From positions 30,134,778 to 30,198,777 of the forward strand of contig NC_134887.1 of assembly GCF_041734735.1 (NCBI RefSeq): a stretch of 64,000 bases of DNA. The letters run 5' to 3'. Within the stretch, counting starts at the first letter, position 1; every line of letters begins with the position of its first letter. The DNA comes from Babylonia areolata. Lineage: Eukaryota > Mollusca > Gastropoda > Neogastropoda > Buccinidae. The notes below the pieces were generated by a model, which saw only the letters and a list, made by a program, of their open reading frames with translations, did not search any database and was not told where the DNA came from. A program made the translations under genes and the position numbers. Below, in pieces: positions 33,240 to 43,627 of this stretch.

Positions 33240-33690
33240 ATACATCATCAGTATCAGTGGGATCCATACACACAGAAAAGCATAGACAAGTTGGAGGCCG
33301 TTCAGAGCCGTGCCGCACGTTTCGTGATCAACTGCTACCACAACAGGTCAAGTGTGAGCCGATTGATCGATCAACTGGGCTGGCCATCTCTTGAGCAGCG
33401 TAGAAGAACCACACGCCTGGGGTTCCGTTCCTCTATAAAATCCATCATGGACTAATCCAGTGCCCAGTTATCCGGAGCAAGCTTGTCCCACTCTACCACG
33501 ACAGCGCCGTACCCACAACCAGCAGTTCTGCCTCATCAACACCAGAACTCAGTACAGAGGTGGCTCATTCCTACCCAGGACTGTTAGGGACTGGAACCAT
33601 CTTCCCCGGCAGTGAGACAGTAGAGACAGCAACAGTCGACGCTTTTGTGTCGCGAGCCTCCGCCCAACAGTGACAGTTTCCTGACACCAT
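33240..33690 (+). mobile_element. LINE RT C-terminal fragment (L2/CR1-like)
   Basis: The plus strand reads WDPYTQKSIDKLEAVQSRAA, RFVINCYHNRSSVSRLI and LGWPSLEQRRRTTRLG, then in another frame NTRTQYRGGSFLPRTVRDWN. This is the conserved C-terminal end of CR1/L2-like reverse transcriptases. It is 5'-truncated and frame-broken. It ends about 470 bp before the first exon of the NCBP2AS2-like gene. Confidence 0.85.
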
Positions 33691-33895
33691 GTGGCCCTTG
33701 CGGTAACGGATTACAGCTATGTTTGCGGACAATGAGAATAGTGAAGTGATCCGAACTGACAAATGGACTGTGTCCACAACACCCCCCTCGCCCCCCCCCC
33801 CTTTATGTGCCGGAATGACCATCCTCAAGATCGTGGGCACCGAAGGAAAGAAGAACACAGTGATGCCTCTTTGACAGAGTAACTGTTCTGAACTG

Positions 33896-33896
<1 letters not shown>

Positions 33897-33928
<32 letters not shown>
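33897..33928. repeat. (CA)n microsatellite
   Basis: A CA run of about 30 bp. The interval from 33,700 to the NCBP2AS2-like start at 34,165 otherwise holds a short poly(C) tract near 33,787-33,802 and presumably the promoter and 5' UTR of that gene. Confidence 0.9.
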
Positions 33929-33929
<1 letters not shown>

Positions 33930-34164
33930 TGGATGCTTGCATGCACGAACATTAATCTATCTTGTCGCTAAGGCTGTAAATGAGGATTATTTGTGCATGT
34001 GCTTCGGATGGGTAACCTGTTTCTTTCTTTCTTCTTTGCCCGGATCAGATAAAAAGATATAGCCTTATGGGAAGTTACTCTCGCGGGTTCTCTGGGCTGT
34101 TCCTCTTCATTGCACAAACATGCTACATTCTCAACGAAGGTGACAACCACAGCACAAGAACACA

Positions 34165-34469
34165 ATGCCTTTGCGTGCTGTTTTAAGGTTAGTGGGGTGT
34201 TAATGGTATGGACAGGTTATGTTTTCCATACATGACATTTAAAAGCTTTTCTTTTCCCTTTTTCATTTCATCTGTACCTTTTGACATTTGATGCCTGATG
34301 TAATTTTCCTTTCGTTTTTCGTTGATCTAAATGGATGAGGTTTATGGCACACGACTCGCACATTGACAGTGTCAGTCACTAACAGTGTGTTTGTTTGTGT
34401 GCGCGTTTACAAGTGTGTGTGTGTGTGTGTGTGATTAAATGTACTTCACGACGTGTGTATGTGTGTATA

Positions 34470-34500
<31 letters not shown>

Positions 34501-34669
34501 ACGTGTGTGTGTGGTATGGTGTTTGTCCGCTTGTGTGTACTATGTCATGCGCATGTGCATAAAAAGTTAAAGTGATGAATGTTGGTAAAATTTGATGTGT
34601 AAGTAAGTCATGATGGCATACATAGTTTACTTTACATGAGAATGAATGCTAATGTTTGAAAGGGTACTT

Positions 34670-34760
<91 letters not shown>

Positions 34761-37700
34761 ACTGACTTGGCAATTTGGGGTATTGTGAATTCAGAATCTG
34801 TCTGATGAGTGAACATGGAGAAATGAATAAAGGGCTATTATCATTTTACTGTTCTTCTTGTTATTATCTTATCATCGTGAGTATTTGATTTTGTTCTTTT
34901 AGAATTAAAAAGCTCTCCATATATAACTTCTATAAATGTGTCTCTGTGTCAGAAGATTGAAACTGACATAATCATTAAATAATTTGCAATTTTGCAGGTA
35001 TCTTTTGAACAATGAGCAGCTTATCCAAAAGGTGGGTTACATAACAATTTTGATTGAGTTAAGTATAGTAAAAGAGGTATTAGAAAACTTGTAATGCATA
35101 AGAGTAGGTAGTAAAAGTAACTATATATATATATACAGTTCTTGTTTAAATTAAAATGAGCTTTTCATATATATTTACCCCCACATCCCACACCTCCCCC
35201 TCCTTTTTTCTTTTCTTCATCATCAACGTCGTTTTAGTAGCATTACTTCCATGCCACTCATTCTGAGTCCTTCATGCACAGCCACACCTATGCTTGTCAA
35301 TATCAGCTGCAGCTGTAAATTTCTGTGCACTTATTTGTAAGGAGGGGCTTATCTTCTTGGCATTTGTTTTTCTCTGGTGTGCTTTAATGTGTCACTGATG
35401 TGATACAAATGAATCATTCGAACTGTTGAGATATTGATCATACAATTCTTTCTTTGGGTTTTCTTTTATTATGTGTATATTTTATTGCAAAATATTTTTT
35501 TCTTTATTTAAAAAAAACAACAACCACACTTTAGCAGTTTAATTTGTTGTCTTTGACATTTTGCAGCATAAACACTCACACAGACACACAGACATGCACA
35601 CGGACATGCACACGCACACACACACACACACACACGAAGTATATGTATATATGCATGTTTGCGCACAGGCACACGGACATGCACACACACATGCCAATAA
35701 TAATCAAAGACAGTTTCATACCTTATTGTACATGATACAGCTGACAGATTTTGTTAATAAATTCTGCTATAAAGTTAAATGCTTATGTGAAGACTATCCC
35801 TGACTAACACAAATATATTAATACCAGAGTTTAAAAGTGTTCTTTGATAACTTTTCTCAGAGTGCTTTGAATGTATATTTGACCATTTCAAGATTTGCTG
35901 CACAGTCAAACAGGACGGGCGTAATAGCCGAGTGATTAAAGCGTTGGACTTTCAATCTGAGGGTCCGGGGTTCAAATCTTGGTGACGGCGCCTGGTGGGT
36001 AAAGTGTGGAGATTTTTCCGATCTCCCAGGTCAACATATGTGCAGACCTGCTGTGCCTGAACCCCCTTTGTGTGTATACGCAAGCAGAAGATCAAATACG
36101 CACGTTAAAGATCCTGTAATCCATGTCAGCGTTCAATGGATTATGGAAACAAAAACATACCCAGCATGCACACCCCCGAAAGTGGACTGGAGTATGGCTG
36201 TCTACATGGCGGGATAAAAACGGTTGTACACGTAAATTCCCACTGGTGTATATACGAGTGAACGTGGGAGTTGCAGCCCACGAATGCAGAAGAAGAAGAA
36301 GAAGAACAAACAGGACATTTGTTACTGTTGTTTGGTGTTAGGTTTTCTTTCTTTCCTCTTTCTTCCTCCTATTTTAATTTTCTGTTCAGTAAAGTTCCAT
36401 AGGTTTCATGCTCTTTGTTCTGAAACATAGGGAACTTTATTAAACAGAAAATTAAACTAGAAACAAACATTACATTAAAATCATCAGTTTGGGGTGACCG
36501 AATCCCGGCATCCGAAAGGAAATGACAGATTTATTAACAATATATGATTCAGATTGGGAAAATGTGTGAGGTTTTTTTTGTTTTTTTTCAAACCCAACAA
36601 TTCCTTTTTCTTTATAGTTTTTGAGAGGGAACTAAAGAACATTTTACTCTGAACACACGAACACACACACACACACACAATAATCTGGTTTTGTTCTATG
36701 TATCTCCCCACCTCTCCTTTTTTTCTTTTTTTCTTTTCTTTTTTTTTTTTTTTTTCAAAAGTAGTCATTGCTTATTCAATTACCATCTTGAAATAAAAAT
36801 TTCGACTTTGACTTTTGACACACACACTAAAACAAACACTAACACTAACACACACACACTTACACACACACTATACATTTATAGATGGAAAAAAAAAAGT
36901 TAAAAAAGAAAAAAAAAATTTACCCAGGTAAAATGTGGCATGTAATGTGTTTAGTTAGTTGCTAACTGACATGCTTTGTCTCAGGTTTATGGCAGTGTGA
37001 GTTTGTGTGATGGTCAATTGGAGGGGCTGTCAATAGCGGCGGAAGTGTTCAAACTGTAGAGTGATTGCCACTTTTAACTCTTGTATCCTGTACTTTTTTC
37101 TCTCTTTTTTTAACCTTTTTTTTTTTTTTTTTTTTTTTTTTAGATTCGGTTGTATGAGAATTATAACTGTGCTCCTTTCTGCATGTATAAATTTTTTAAT
37201 GTGATAGCTCATATCTTAGCTGTTGACCAAGGTTTTTGTGCATGTGTGATCGGGTGTAACAGTTGTTGCATGGAGGATATGTTAGTTACTTTGTGGGTTT
37301 TGTAAATTGCTCTTTTATAATATTAATTTTGATTGTGGGTTTTGTAAATTGCTCTTTTACAATATTAATTTTGATTGTGTTTTTTATGATTCTTTTATGT
37401 TTCTTCAGTTACTTTGTGGGTTTAGTAAATTGTTCTTTTATAATATTAATGATTACGGTTTTATGACTCTTTCTATGCTTCTTCTTTATCTTGTGTGCTT
37501 TGTCTACTCATTTTAAGCACTGGATTTGTGACTTGCTTAGAGCTTGCTTCTGTTTGTATTATATGAAACACTGTATAAAAATTAATTATGATGAATTATT
37601 GTTATAATTTTTATTACATTGTCTTGTGACAGGTGGCAGAGAGTTATCCAGTCAGACGAGCGGCACAGCTGACCGCTTACATGTTTCACAGAGGAAAAGA

Positions 37701-39351
37701 ACTAGGTACTGTAAATGTGTGTGTGCTAGGCATTGGACCCAACAGCTGACAGCCTACATGTTTCATAGAGGAAAAGAACTAGGTACTAGAAATGTGTGTG
37801 TGCTAGGTATTGGACCCAACAGCTGACAGCCTACGTGTTTCATAGAGGAAAAGAACTAGGTACTGTAAATGTGTGTGTGCTAGGTATTGGACCCAACAGC
37901 TGACAGCCTACGTGTTTCATAGAGGAAAAGAACTAGGTACTGTAAATGTGTGTGTGCTAGGTATTGGACCCAACAGCTGACAGCCTACGTGTTTCATAGA
38001 GGAAGAGAGCTAGGTACTAAAACTGTGTGTGCTAGGTGTTGGATTTGACTGCTGACAGCCCACATGTTTCACAGAGGAAAAGAACTAGGTACTGTAAATG
38101 TGTGTGCTAGGTATTGGACCCAACAGCTGACAGCCTACATGTTTCACAGAGGAAAAGAACCAGATACTGTAAAATGTGTGTGTACTAGGTATTGGACCCA
38201 ACAGCTGACAGCCTACATTTTTCACAGAGGAAAAGAACTAGGTACTGTAAATGTGTGTGTGCTAGGTATTGGACCCAACAGCTGACAGCCTACGTGTTTC
38301 ATAGAGGAAAAGAACTAGGTACTAAAACTGTGTGTGCTAGGTGTTGGATTTGACTGCTGACAGCCCACATGTTTCACAGAGGAAAAGAACTAGGTACTGT
38401 AAATGTGTGTGTGCTAGGTATTGGACCCAACAGCTGACAGCCTACGTGTTTCATAGAGGAAAAGAACTAGGTATTAAAACTGTGTGTGCTAGGTGTTGGA
38501 TTTGACTGCTGATAACCCACATGTTTCACATAGGAAAAGAACTAGGTACTGTAAATGTGTGTGTGCTAGGTATTGGACCCAACAGCTGACAGCCTACATG
38601 TTTCACAGAGGAAAAGAACTAGGTACTATAAATATGTGTGCTTGGTATTGGACCCAACAGCCGACAGCCTACATGTTTCATGTCTTCGTGCTTGTATTTT
38701 GTGTCTTTACAATTACATGCTTGCTAGAAAAATTTCCTTATTTCATGGGAATATAAAATCTGGAAAGTATTTTCTTGTGTCAGCGAATCGATTGCGATCG
38801 CGCCTTAATTTTAGCGCGATCGCCCAGTTGAGCTACATAATTATGTGACCTGGTTGGAGACATAATTTGACAAAAAACAAGAATGCCAGAGAATCAACAG
38901 ACAGACAGAAAATACGAAAAAAAACTTAGCCGTATGAAGAGCACAGGAACAGGAGTCATGATGGCTGCCGGAAAAAAAGCGCGCTAGCCAGCGAGACAAA
39001 GGGGAGGTTACCTACTTCCGGGAGGTTATCGGTCGTAGTTGCTTTCATTTTCTCCGCATAGGCAGATAGTAGTTTGCACAGGACAGGAATGTCAGACCCC
39101 TGCCGGAGTCTGCACTAGTTGGGTCACGGTAAGTATGTTATTTAAACATAATTTTAGATAGAAAATTTCCTTTTTTGATGGTTACAGGTGAGGATGGGCT
39201 GGAGAAACTCAAAAAGTCTGACCTGAGTCACCAGATAAAGGATGGAGCCTCCATCACCCAACAGAAAGCCTCCAGGTTTGCCAGCACATTTCGCACGGAG
39301 CTCGGCAAAGGCTTGGAGGAGCTGGATGAAAAGATGAAAAAACACAGATAA
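34165..39351 (+). CDS. NCBP2AS2: NCBP2AS2-like small protein, four exons, 97 residues
   Basis: Coding exons: 34,165-34,187 (MPLRAVL plus AG), 34,998-35,031 (YLLNNEQLIQK, a 34-nt microexon), 37,633-37,705 (VAESYPVRRAAQLTAYMFHR, GKEL plus G) and 39,188-39,351 (EDGLEKLKKSDLSHQIKDGA, through FASTFRTELGKGLEEL, to KMKKHR and stop). All introns are GT-AG (gttagt, gtgggt and gtactg donors). The frame closes exactly: 23+34+73+164 = 294 nt. The product matches the vertebrate NCBP2AS2 protein layout (about 99 residues): a short MxLRxLL start, an RRAAQLTA core and a C-terminal RF..xFxxELxxGL helix. It is a small helical protein; a mitochondrial role has been proposed for the vertebrate protein, and I infer nothing further. 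Intron 3 begins with a 77-bp minisatellite copied from exon 3 and its donor site. Confidence 0.87.
34412..34493. repeat. (GT)n microsatellites in intron 1
   Basis: Two short GT runs (34,413-34,432 and 34,471-34,493) in intron 1 of the NCBP2AS2-like gene. Confidence 0.9.
34672..34759. repeat. (CT)n followed by (GT)n microsatellite in intron 1
   Basis: CT at 34,674-34,724, then GT at 34,725-34,759, about 240 bp before the 34-nt microexon. Confidence 0.95.
35032..35906. other. Intron 2 of the NCBP2AS2-like gene, first part
   Basis: AT-rich intron sequence with a short (AT)n at 35,122-35,137 and a CA-rich stretch at 35,572-35,636. No exon-like sequence is recognised. Confidence 0.5.
35917..36306 (+). 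mobile_element. Full-length SINE with 10-bp target-site duplication
   Basis: The head GGGCGTAATAGCCGAGTGAT has TTCAAATCTTGG as a decayed B box. The body continues through GGAGATTTTTCCGATCTCCC, CCCAGCATGCACACCC, GGCTGTCTACATGGCGGG and GGAGTTGCAGCCCACGAATG, and the tail is (GAA)n. CAAACAGGAC occurs at 35,907-35,916 and again at 36,307-36,316 as a perfect 10-bp duplication. It is the most complete copy of this family here and the reference for the SINE-derived array at 49.8-51.55 kb. Confidence 0.92.
36317..37632. other. Intron 2 of the NCBP2AS2-like gene, second part
   Basis: AT-rich with poly(T) tracts at 36,718-36,756 and 37,118-37,141. A local direct repeat of about 45-60 bp (GTTACTTTGTGGGTTT... 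blocks) gives three imperfect copies at 37,285-37,460. No exon is seen before the acceptor at 37,631-37,632. Confidence 0.5.
37665..38690 (+). repeat. 77-bp minisatellite derived from exon 3 and its donor splice site
   Basis: After the true exon 3 end, units starting at about 37,740, 37,817, 37,894, 37,971, 38,047, 38,121, 38,199, 38,277, 38,353, 38,430, 38,506 and 38,581 repeat CAGCTGACAGCCTACATGTT, TCATAGAGGAAAAGAACTAG and GTACTGTAAATGTGTGTG. A last partial copy ends near 38,690. The first 46 or so nt of each unit match exon 3 (CAGCTGACCGCTTACATGTT, TCACAGAGGAAAAGAACTAG) and the rest matches the first 31 nt of intron 3. Most units keep the CTAG-GTACT or CTAG-GTATT donor context; one near 38,165 has lost the GT. 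Confidence 0.93.
38794..38823. repeat. Perfect GC-rich inverted repeat (hairpin)
   Basis: GCGATCGCGC at 38,794-38,803 and its exact reverse complement at 38,814-38,823 are separated by the 10-nt loop CTTAATTTTA. It lies in intron 3, in AT-rich surroundings. Its function is unknown. Confidence 0.8.
39020..39150 (+). repeat. Interspersed repeat, first copy (in intron 3)
   Basis: The segment TAGTAGTTTGCACAGGACAG, GAATGTCAGACCCCTGCCGG, AGTCTGCACTAGTTGGGTCA is the reverse complement, with few differences, of 52,208-52,325 in tetraspanin intron 3. The shared length is about 120 bp. The family type is not recognised. Confidence 0.8.
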
Positions 39352-40270
39352 ATTACAGTTCACACCATGAAGATAATGATGATATTCAAGAGTGTGTTTC
39401 ATGTGTGGTGTTGAATTTGAGAGCCAAGTATTTCTTTCCCACTTTTCCCTTTCACTCTCATCTATTTTTGTCTTTCTGGTATCATTTAACTTTTTCACTG
39501 CCACATTTCTGTGTGAAATACCCATCCCCAGTGCCAAATGTTTTAGACTCGATGCTCTCAGTCACACCAGGTGGTTCATGTCAAAACGACACAGTGACCT
39601 GTTCACTTCAAACTCGATCAAGGGGGAAAGGTTAGTCAATTTTTATCGCTCAGCAAAGTTGGCTGCAGCTGTAACGCTTTGTTACAATGCGAAAAACGGT
39701 CCATTTAACATGACCCCTAGATGTGGACAAAAGTTGCCAATGGTGGTGAACTGTCTGGTCAACTAAATTCGCCTTTGGCAGTGAAAGAGTTAAATATTAG
39801 TATTTCTCTCTCCTTTCCTCTCTGGTATTATTAAGTTTAAATGTTAAGGTTTTCTCTCTCCTTCTCAACCTCTCTGTCAGTCTGTTTGAATGGGAGTTTG
39901 GTGGTGGTCTTTCTGAAATAGTAAAAATGACATGAGTTGTAATTCACAAATAAGCAACTCATGTGTACATGTGTTGGGTATACATTGTATGAATGACTCT
40001 TGGTCGTAAGATGTAATGCAAACAATTTCAATTAATGTGCCTAATTATTCTTAGTTTGATTATTGATAATACTGACATTTATCATGTGATAAAAAAAAAG
40101 ACGTATACGTTTTTTTGGTTTTTTTAGATTACTTATCTTATTTGCAAATGAGCAGTAAATTGAAGACTTTGGTAATTTATCTAATTGTGATAGTCCATAA
40201 TAATAGCAGGTACTCTTCAGTGAGGCATCCATTCATTGTTGTTTTTGGGGTGTTTTTTTAGTTAATAAAG
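39352..40270 (+). other. Probable 3' UTR of the NCBP2AS2-like gene
   Basis: After the stop at 39,349-39,351 the first clear AATAAA is at 40,264-40,269, which would give a 3' UTR of about 0.9 kb containing the piggyBac-type MITE at 39,486-39,793. The transcript end is inference. Confidence 0.4.
39486..39793. mobile_element. piggyBac-type MITE with TTAA target duplications
   Basis: The left end is TTAACTTTTTCACTGCCA and the right end is the reverse complement of TTAACTCTTTCACTGCCA, so about 17 of 18 positions match including the flanking TTAA. TTAA at 39,486-39,489 and 39,790-39,793 is the expected piggyBac target duplication. The 300-bp interior has no transposase, so it is non-autonomous. 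Confidence 0.82.
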
Positions 40271-41330
40271 CATAATTTTTTTAATGTGTATTATCTGTAT
40301 TTTGTGTCTGTAAGTGTGTGAGTGCTTGTGGTCAACTGGATGTATATGTGTGTGTGATGTGTATGCAAATGTATAATTATTTGCTTGGGGAGGGCATGTG
40401 CATATCTGTATTCACCTGTGTATGGGCGTTCATGTATGTGTCAGCATGAGGATAAAAAGGGATACACTAGTTACACAAGTCATGAGAGAGAAAGAAGTGG
40501 AGACACAAAGTGAAACAGAAATGAACAAACAGAAGCTGACAGAATAATCTGTACATGTATTCAAATAAACAGAAATGGAATTCAGATAGAGAGAGACAGT
40601 GAGAGGCAGACCAAGAACAAACCAAATGCAAATTAAGCAAATGTTTTATTAAAAATTCTGAATTTATATATAAACAAGAAAACGTTACTGTCCAGTTGCT
40701 GACAAATTTGCAAAAACACACAAACTAATTCACCTAAAGCAGTGTCTCATCAGCATGATTATCCCCGGAGTATGACTATTTTCCAATTCAGCTAGCAAAA
40801 GTTTGATTTATAATTGTCAGTGTCATACATACCGGTATATGCAATGCATGTAGCACATTTCATTTAGCAAGAAGGCTTGGATCAGCAGCACATAAAAAAA
40901 TGTGAGAACCAAGGTAAAGTGAAAAAGGATGACGGCAGAGTGATATTTTGTTGACAGTCCAGACATTAGTGCTTCCTCACATTAAATCAACTCCAATTGT
41001 AAGCTTACTGTTTCAATCAAAACCGTAAACATGCATACTATCTTCTACATTATTACCTACTCAAGCACCCAAGGACATTTTCTTTCTTGTGTAAATTTTA
41101 AGAAAGGGAACAAATTAATACAGGTCACCCATCCTTTTTCCGTTCTGACTGATGCTGACAAATCTACAACACTACTTGTTAAAAGGCTATGGCTACATTT
41201 TACAGCACCACAGTCTTCAGCTTCATTGGCTCTTCTATTCAGAGTTGAGCTTGTCCATTTTGTACATTGGAATAAAAATACTGCCTTTGCCCTTGCCCTT
41301 ATTAAAGGGACTTTAAAGTTTGGCTTGCGC
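40271..41330. other. No gene seen
   Basis: AT-rich intergenic DNA with GT/GA-rich patches. No exon or element ends are recognised. Confidence 0.35.
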
Positions 41331-41344
41331 TGAGAGATAGTGTG

Positions 41345-41480
41345 TGTTGAATGATGAACCTGTGGATGCACAATTAATTTCCGGTCTGATATATGAAGAA
41401 CCCACAGCAACAGATGGGTTGTCCCTGGCAAAATTCTCTTGAAAAATCCACTTTGATAGTAAAATATATACACTTGCAGA
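41345..41480 (+). mobile_element. Chimeric SINE/retroposon fragment
   Basis: GAACCTGTGGATGCACAATT (also at 10,529) is followed directly by GAACCCACAGCAACAGATGG and GGTTGTCCCTGGCAAAATTC, the core of the SINE at 8,196. The tRNA head is absent. Either one element inserted beside another or this is a recombinant copy. Confidence 0.65.
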
Positions 41481-41499
41481 CAGAGGGGGAAACAAAGAA

Positions 41500-42960
41500 A
41501 AGGCACTGCACTGTGCACTATGGCGACATTTTCTACCCACAGGAAAGCAACTCACATTTCACACAGGAAAAAAATCTGTTCTGATGAAAAAGTAATGTAA
41601 TACAATAACAAAATTGGTTTGGAGTTTGGGATATTTTGTTTTTGTTGTTGTTTCCTTGGAGTAAAAAAAGAAAAAAAAAAGTTGCATGGCAATGAATGGT
41701 CATATGTTGTGACAACAAAAACTGTGCCGTCTGGTTCTACCACACGAGTCTGTGAGGACTCGCATGAATATATTCCACCTGGCAGATCCATCATTCAGTG
41801 GCTGTACCCCAAATGTCATGGTGGTACCTTCACCTTCAACAGCTTCGAATTGTCATGCTACAACAGTTTTACACAAGCAGAAAGCACTCTGGGATCCTTT
41901 TCCACAAACATACTCTCCCCAGACTTACCAGCAGTCCATGCCACAACTCTGCTAACAGTAGCTCACCACCCATCCACCAATCTAAACTACGTAACCAATC
42001 TATATGTCACAATACATCCAGCGATGCCCGTCGGTACTATGCCAGTTGCTGCCAACGTACATGATAACAGTGACATAGATAGAAGCTGTCCTGCTTTTGG
42101 CTCAGGTGCTAAGCTAATTAACCTACATATCCTAAATGCCAGTTGCCAAGGTGTTCTAAACAAACACTCCGAACTTAAATAAACTGCATTGCAGTACATC
42201 AAGCCCAGCAGATATAATGTTCAGCATGGTTATGGCGTATCCAACCAGGAAAACCACCAGGCCACACAAATAAGCATTGTTTCCAGTGATTTTTTCCCTG
42301 GTGAGTACTGATGACCACACCACACTTGCAGGGGATTCGTGATCCACAAATCCCTGACAGTAAAAGAACAACCTGAGCTGACTGATGAACAATCTGGTCG
42401 AAACTCCAGAACTGCAGGGACCTATACTGTGGAGTTTTCTAAATACCAGAGCGAAATACAAATGATATGGCGGAACTCCAGAAATCCTTCAACAACTGTG
42501 TTGACAGACAGCGGCCTGTTGTGCATGTATGTAATAGTGTGCATTCATTTTTGGCATTTTCTTGGATATTTAAGAAAAGAGTGTTGCAGGGTGAAAATTT
42601 GGTGCATAGATCGCCACCTTCTCTCTGACTGCCTCGGCTCAGTTCTGTTTGGCAGCTCAGTTTGATGTCATCTGTGATCCAACACCAACCAACCAAACAA
42701 AAAAACGCCAAAGTTCCAGGCAGCAAAGCCTCAAAAAGAAATTAGAGAAGGTACAATGGAATAACCTGTGACCTGGCATGATAGTATCCATCAGGGAGAT
42801 ATGCGTAATAGATAGTTGCTGACATCACTAAACTTTCGTTTTGTTTTGCTGACACAACTGTAAACCATTTGATGTAATCTGAGAAATAATTATATATACG
42901 TGAGGTGCATAATACAGTGCTAGTGTCCAAACTATTGTTCACCCGGTGAGATATAATCAA
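41500..42960 (-). other. Unidentified open segments, possible exons of a membrane protein
   Basis: Two minus-strand segments look coding but are not recognised. One, 42,339 down to 42,183, starts after a TTCTTTTACTGTCAG acceptor-like site and contains a hydrophobic helix (LCGLVVFLVGYAITMLNIIS). The other, about 42,875 down to 42,770, follows TTATTTCTCAG and reads YIKWFTVVSAKQNESLVMSA. The obvious junction between them changes frame. A 187-codon plus-strand frame at 41,619-42,182 is also open, with no recognised domain. All of these may be chance. Confidence 0.2.
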
Positions 42961-43627
42961 CGGTTGTTGGAATTAACTTGTAATAGGTACAATTTTTTTT
43001 TGTATCCTGATTAATATATGGTGATGATAACAAAACATACAATGCAACACATAGCAACGCAACACAACGCAAAGGAAAATATTATCTTCTTTTTGTTTCA
43101 TTGTAGTTTCAATAATCAATTCAGGCAAGTACGCAAATGCATACAGACATGTGCGATCCAACTAAGCTAATGAGCTGTAATAATGATAATGATTGGTTTT
43201 TCTAACAATAATAATAACTGATAACGATGGTGGCAGCAGTTATATGGTTTTGATGATGATGACGATATAATTACAAAACATAAAATCACAGTTAAAACAC
43301 AGTTACAACCTAACATGACCCGTGATCAAGATCATTCATTGGTAACTGACAAGGGTAATGATCAGCTGTTGCATTGTGACAGCATCTGTATAGATACCGC
43401 AACTTATAGTCATCGTCATAATAATATAATGACGAGGGTGATAGTTTATATAAATATATATTCATCGTCATACTGTTCACTTCCTCTGTCAACCCAAGAA
43501 CGGTAATTCTTGGCTGCTTGTGACCTTATTACCAATTCTGGAGTGTTGCCGACTGTCGCTGCTGGCTCGATCAAAATAGTGGTTGAGTACACATATCATT
43601 TAGTTGAGAAATAGCTAGACCTCGAAA
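42961..43627. other. Upstream region and 5' UTR of the tetraspanin gene
   Basis: AT-rich with ATA/AAT trinucleotide runs, becoming more GC-balanced from 43,500. The presumed 5' UTR precedes the ATG at 43,628. No TATA box is convincing. Confidence 0.35.

Noticed and set aside
37640-38690. CRISPR array or repeated exons of a host gene
   Set aside because: This is eukaryotic DNA, and units are contiguous without unique spacers. Only the first copy has the exon 3 acceptor and upstream exon sequence; later copies lack a good acceptor.
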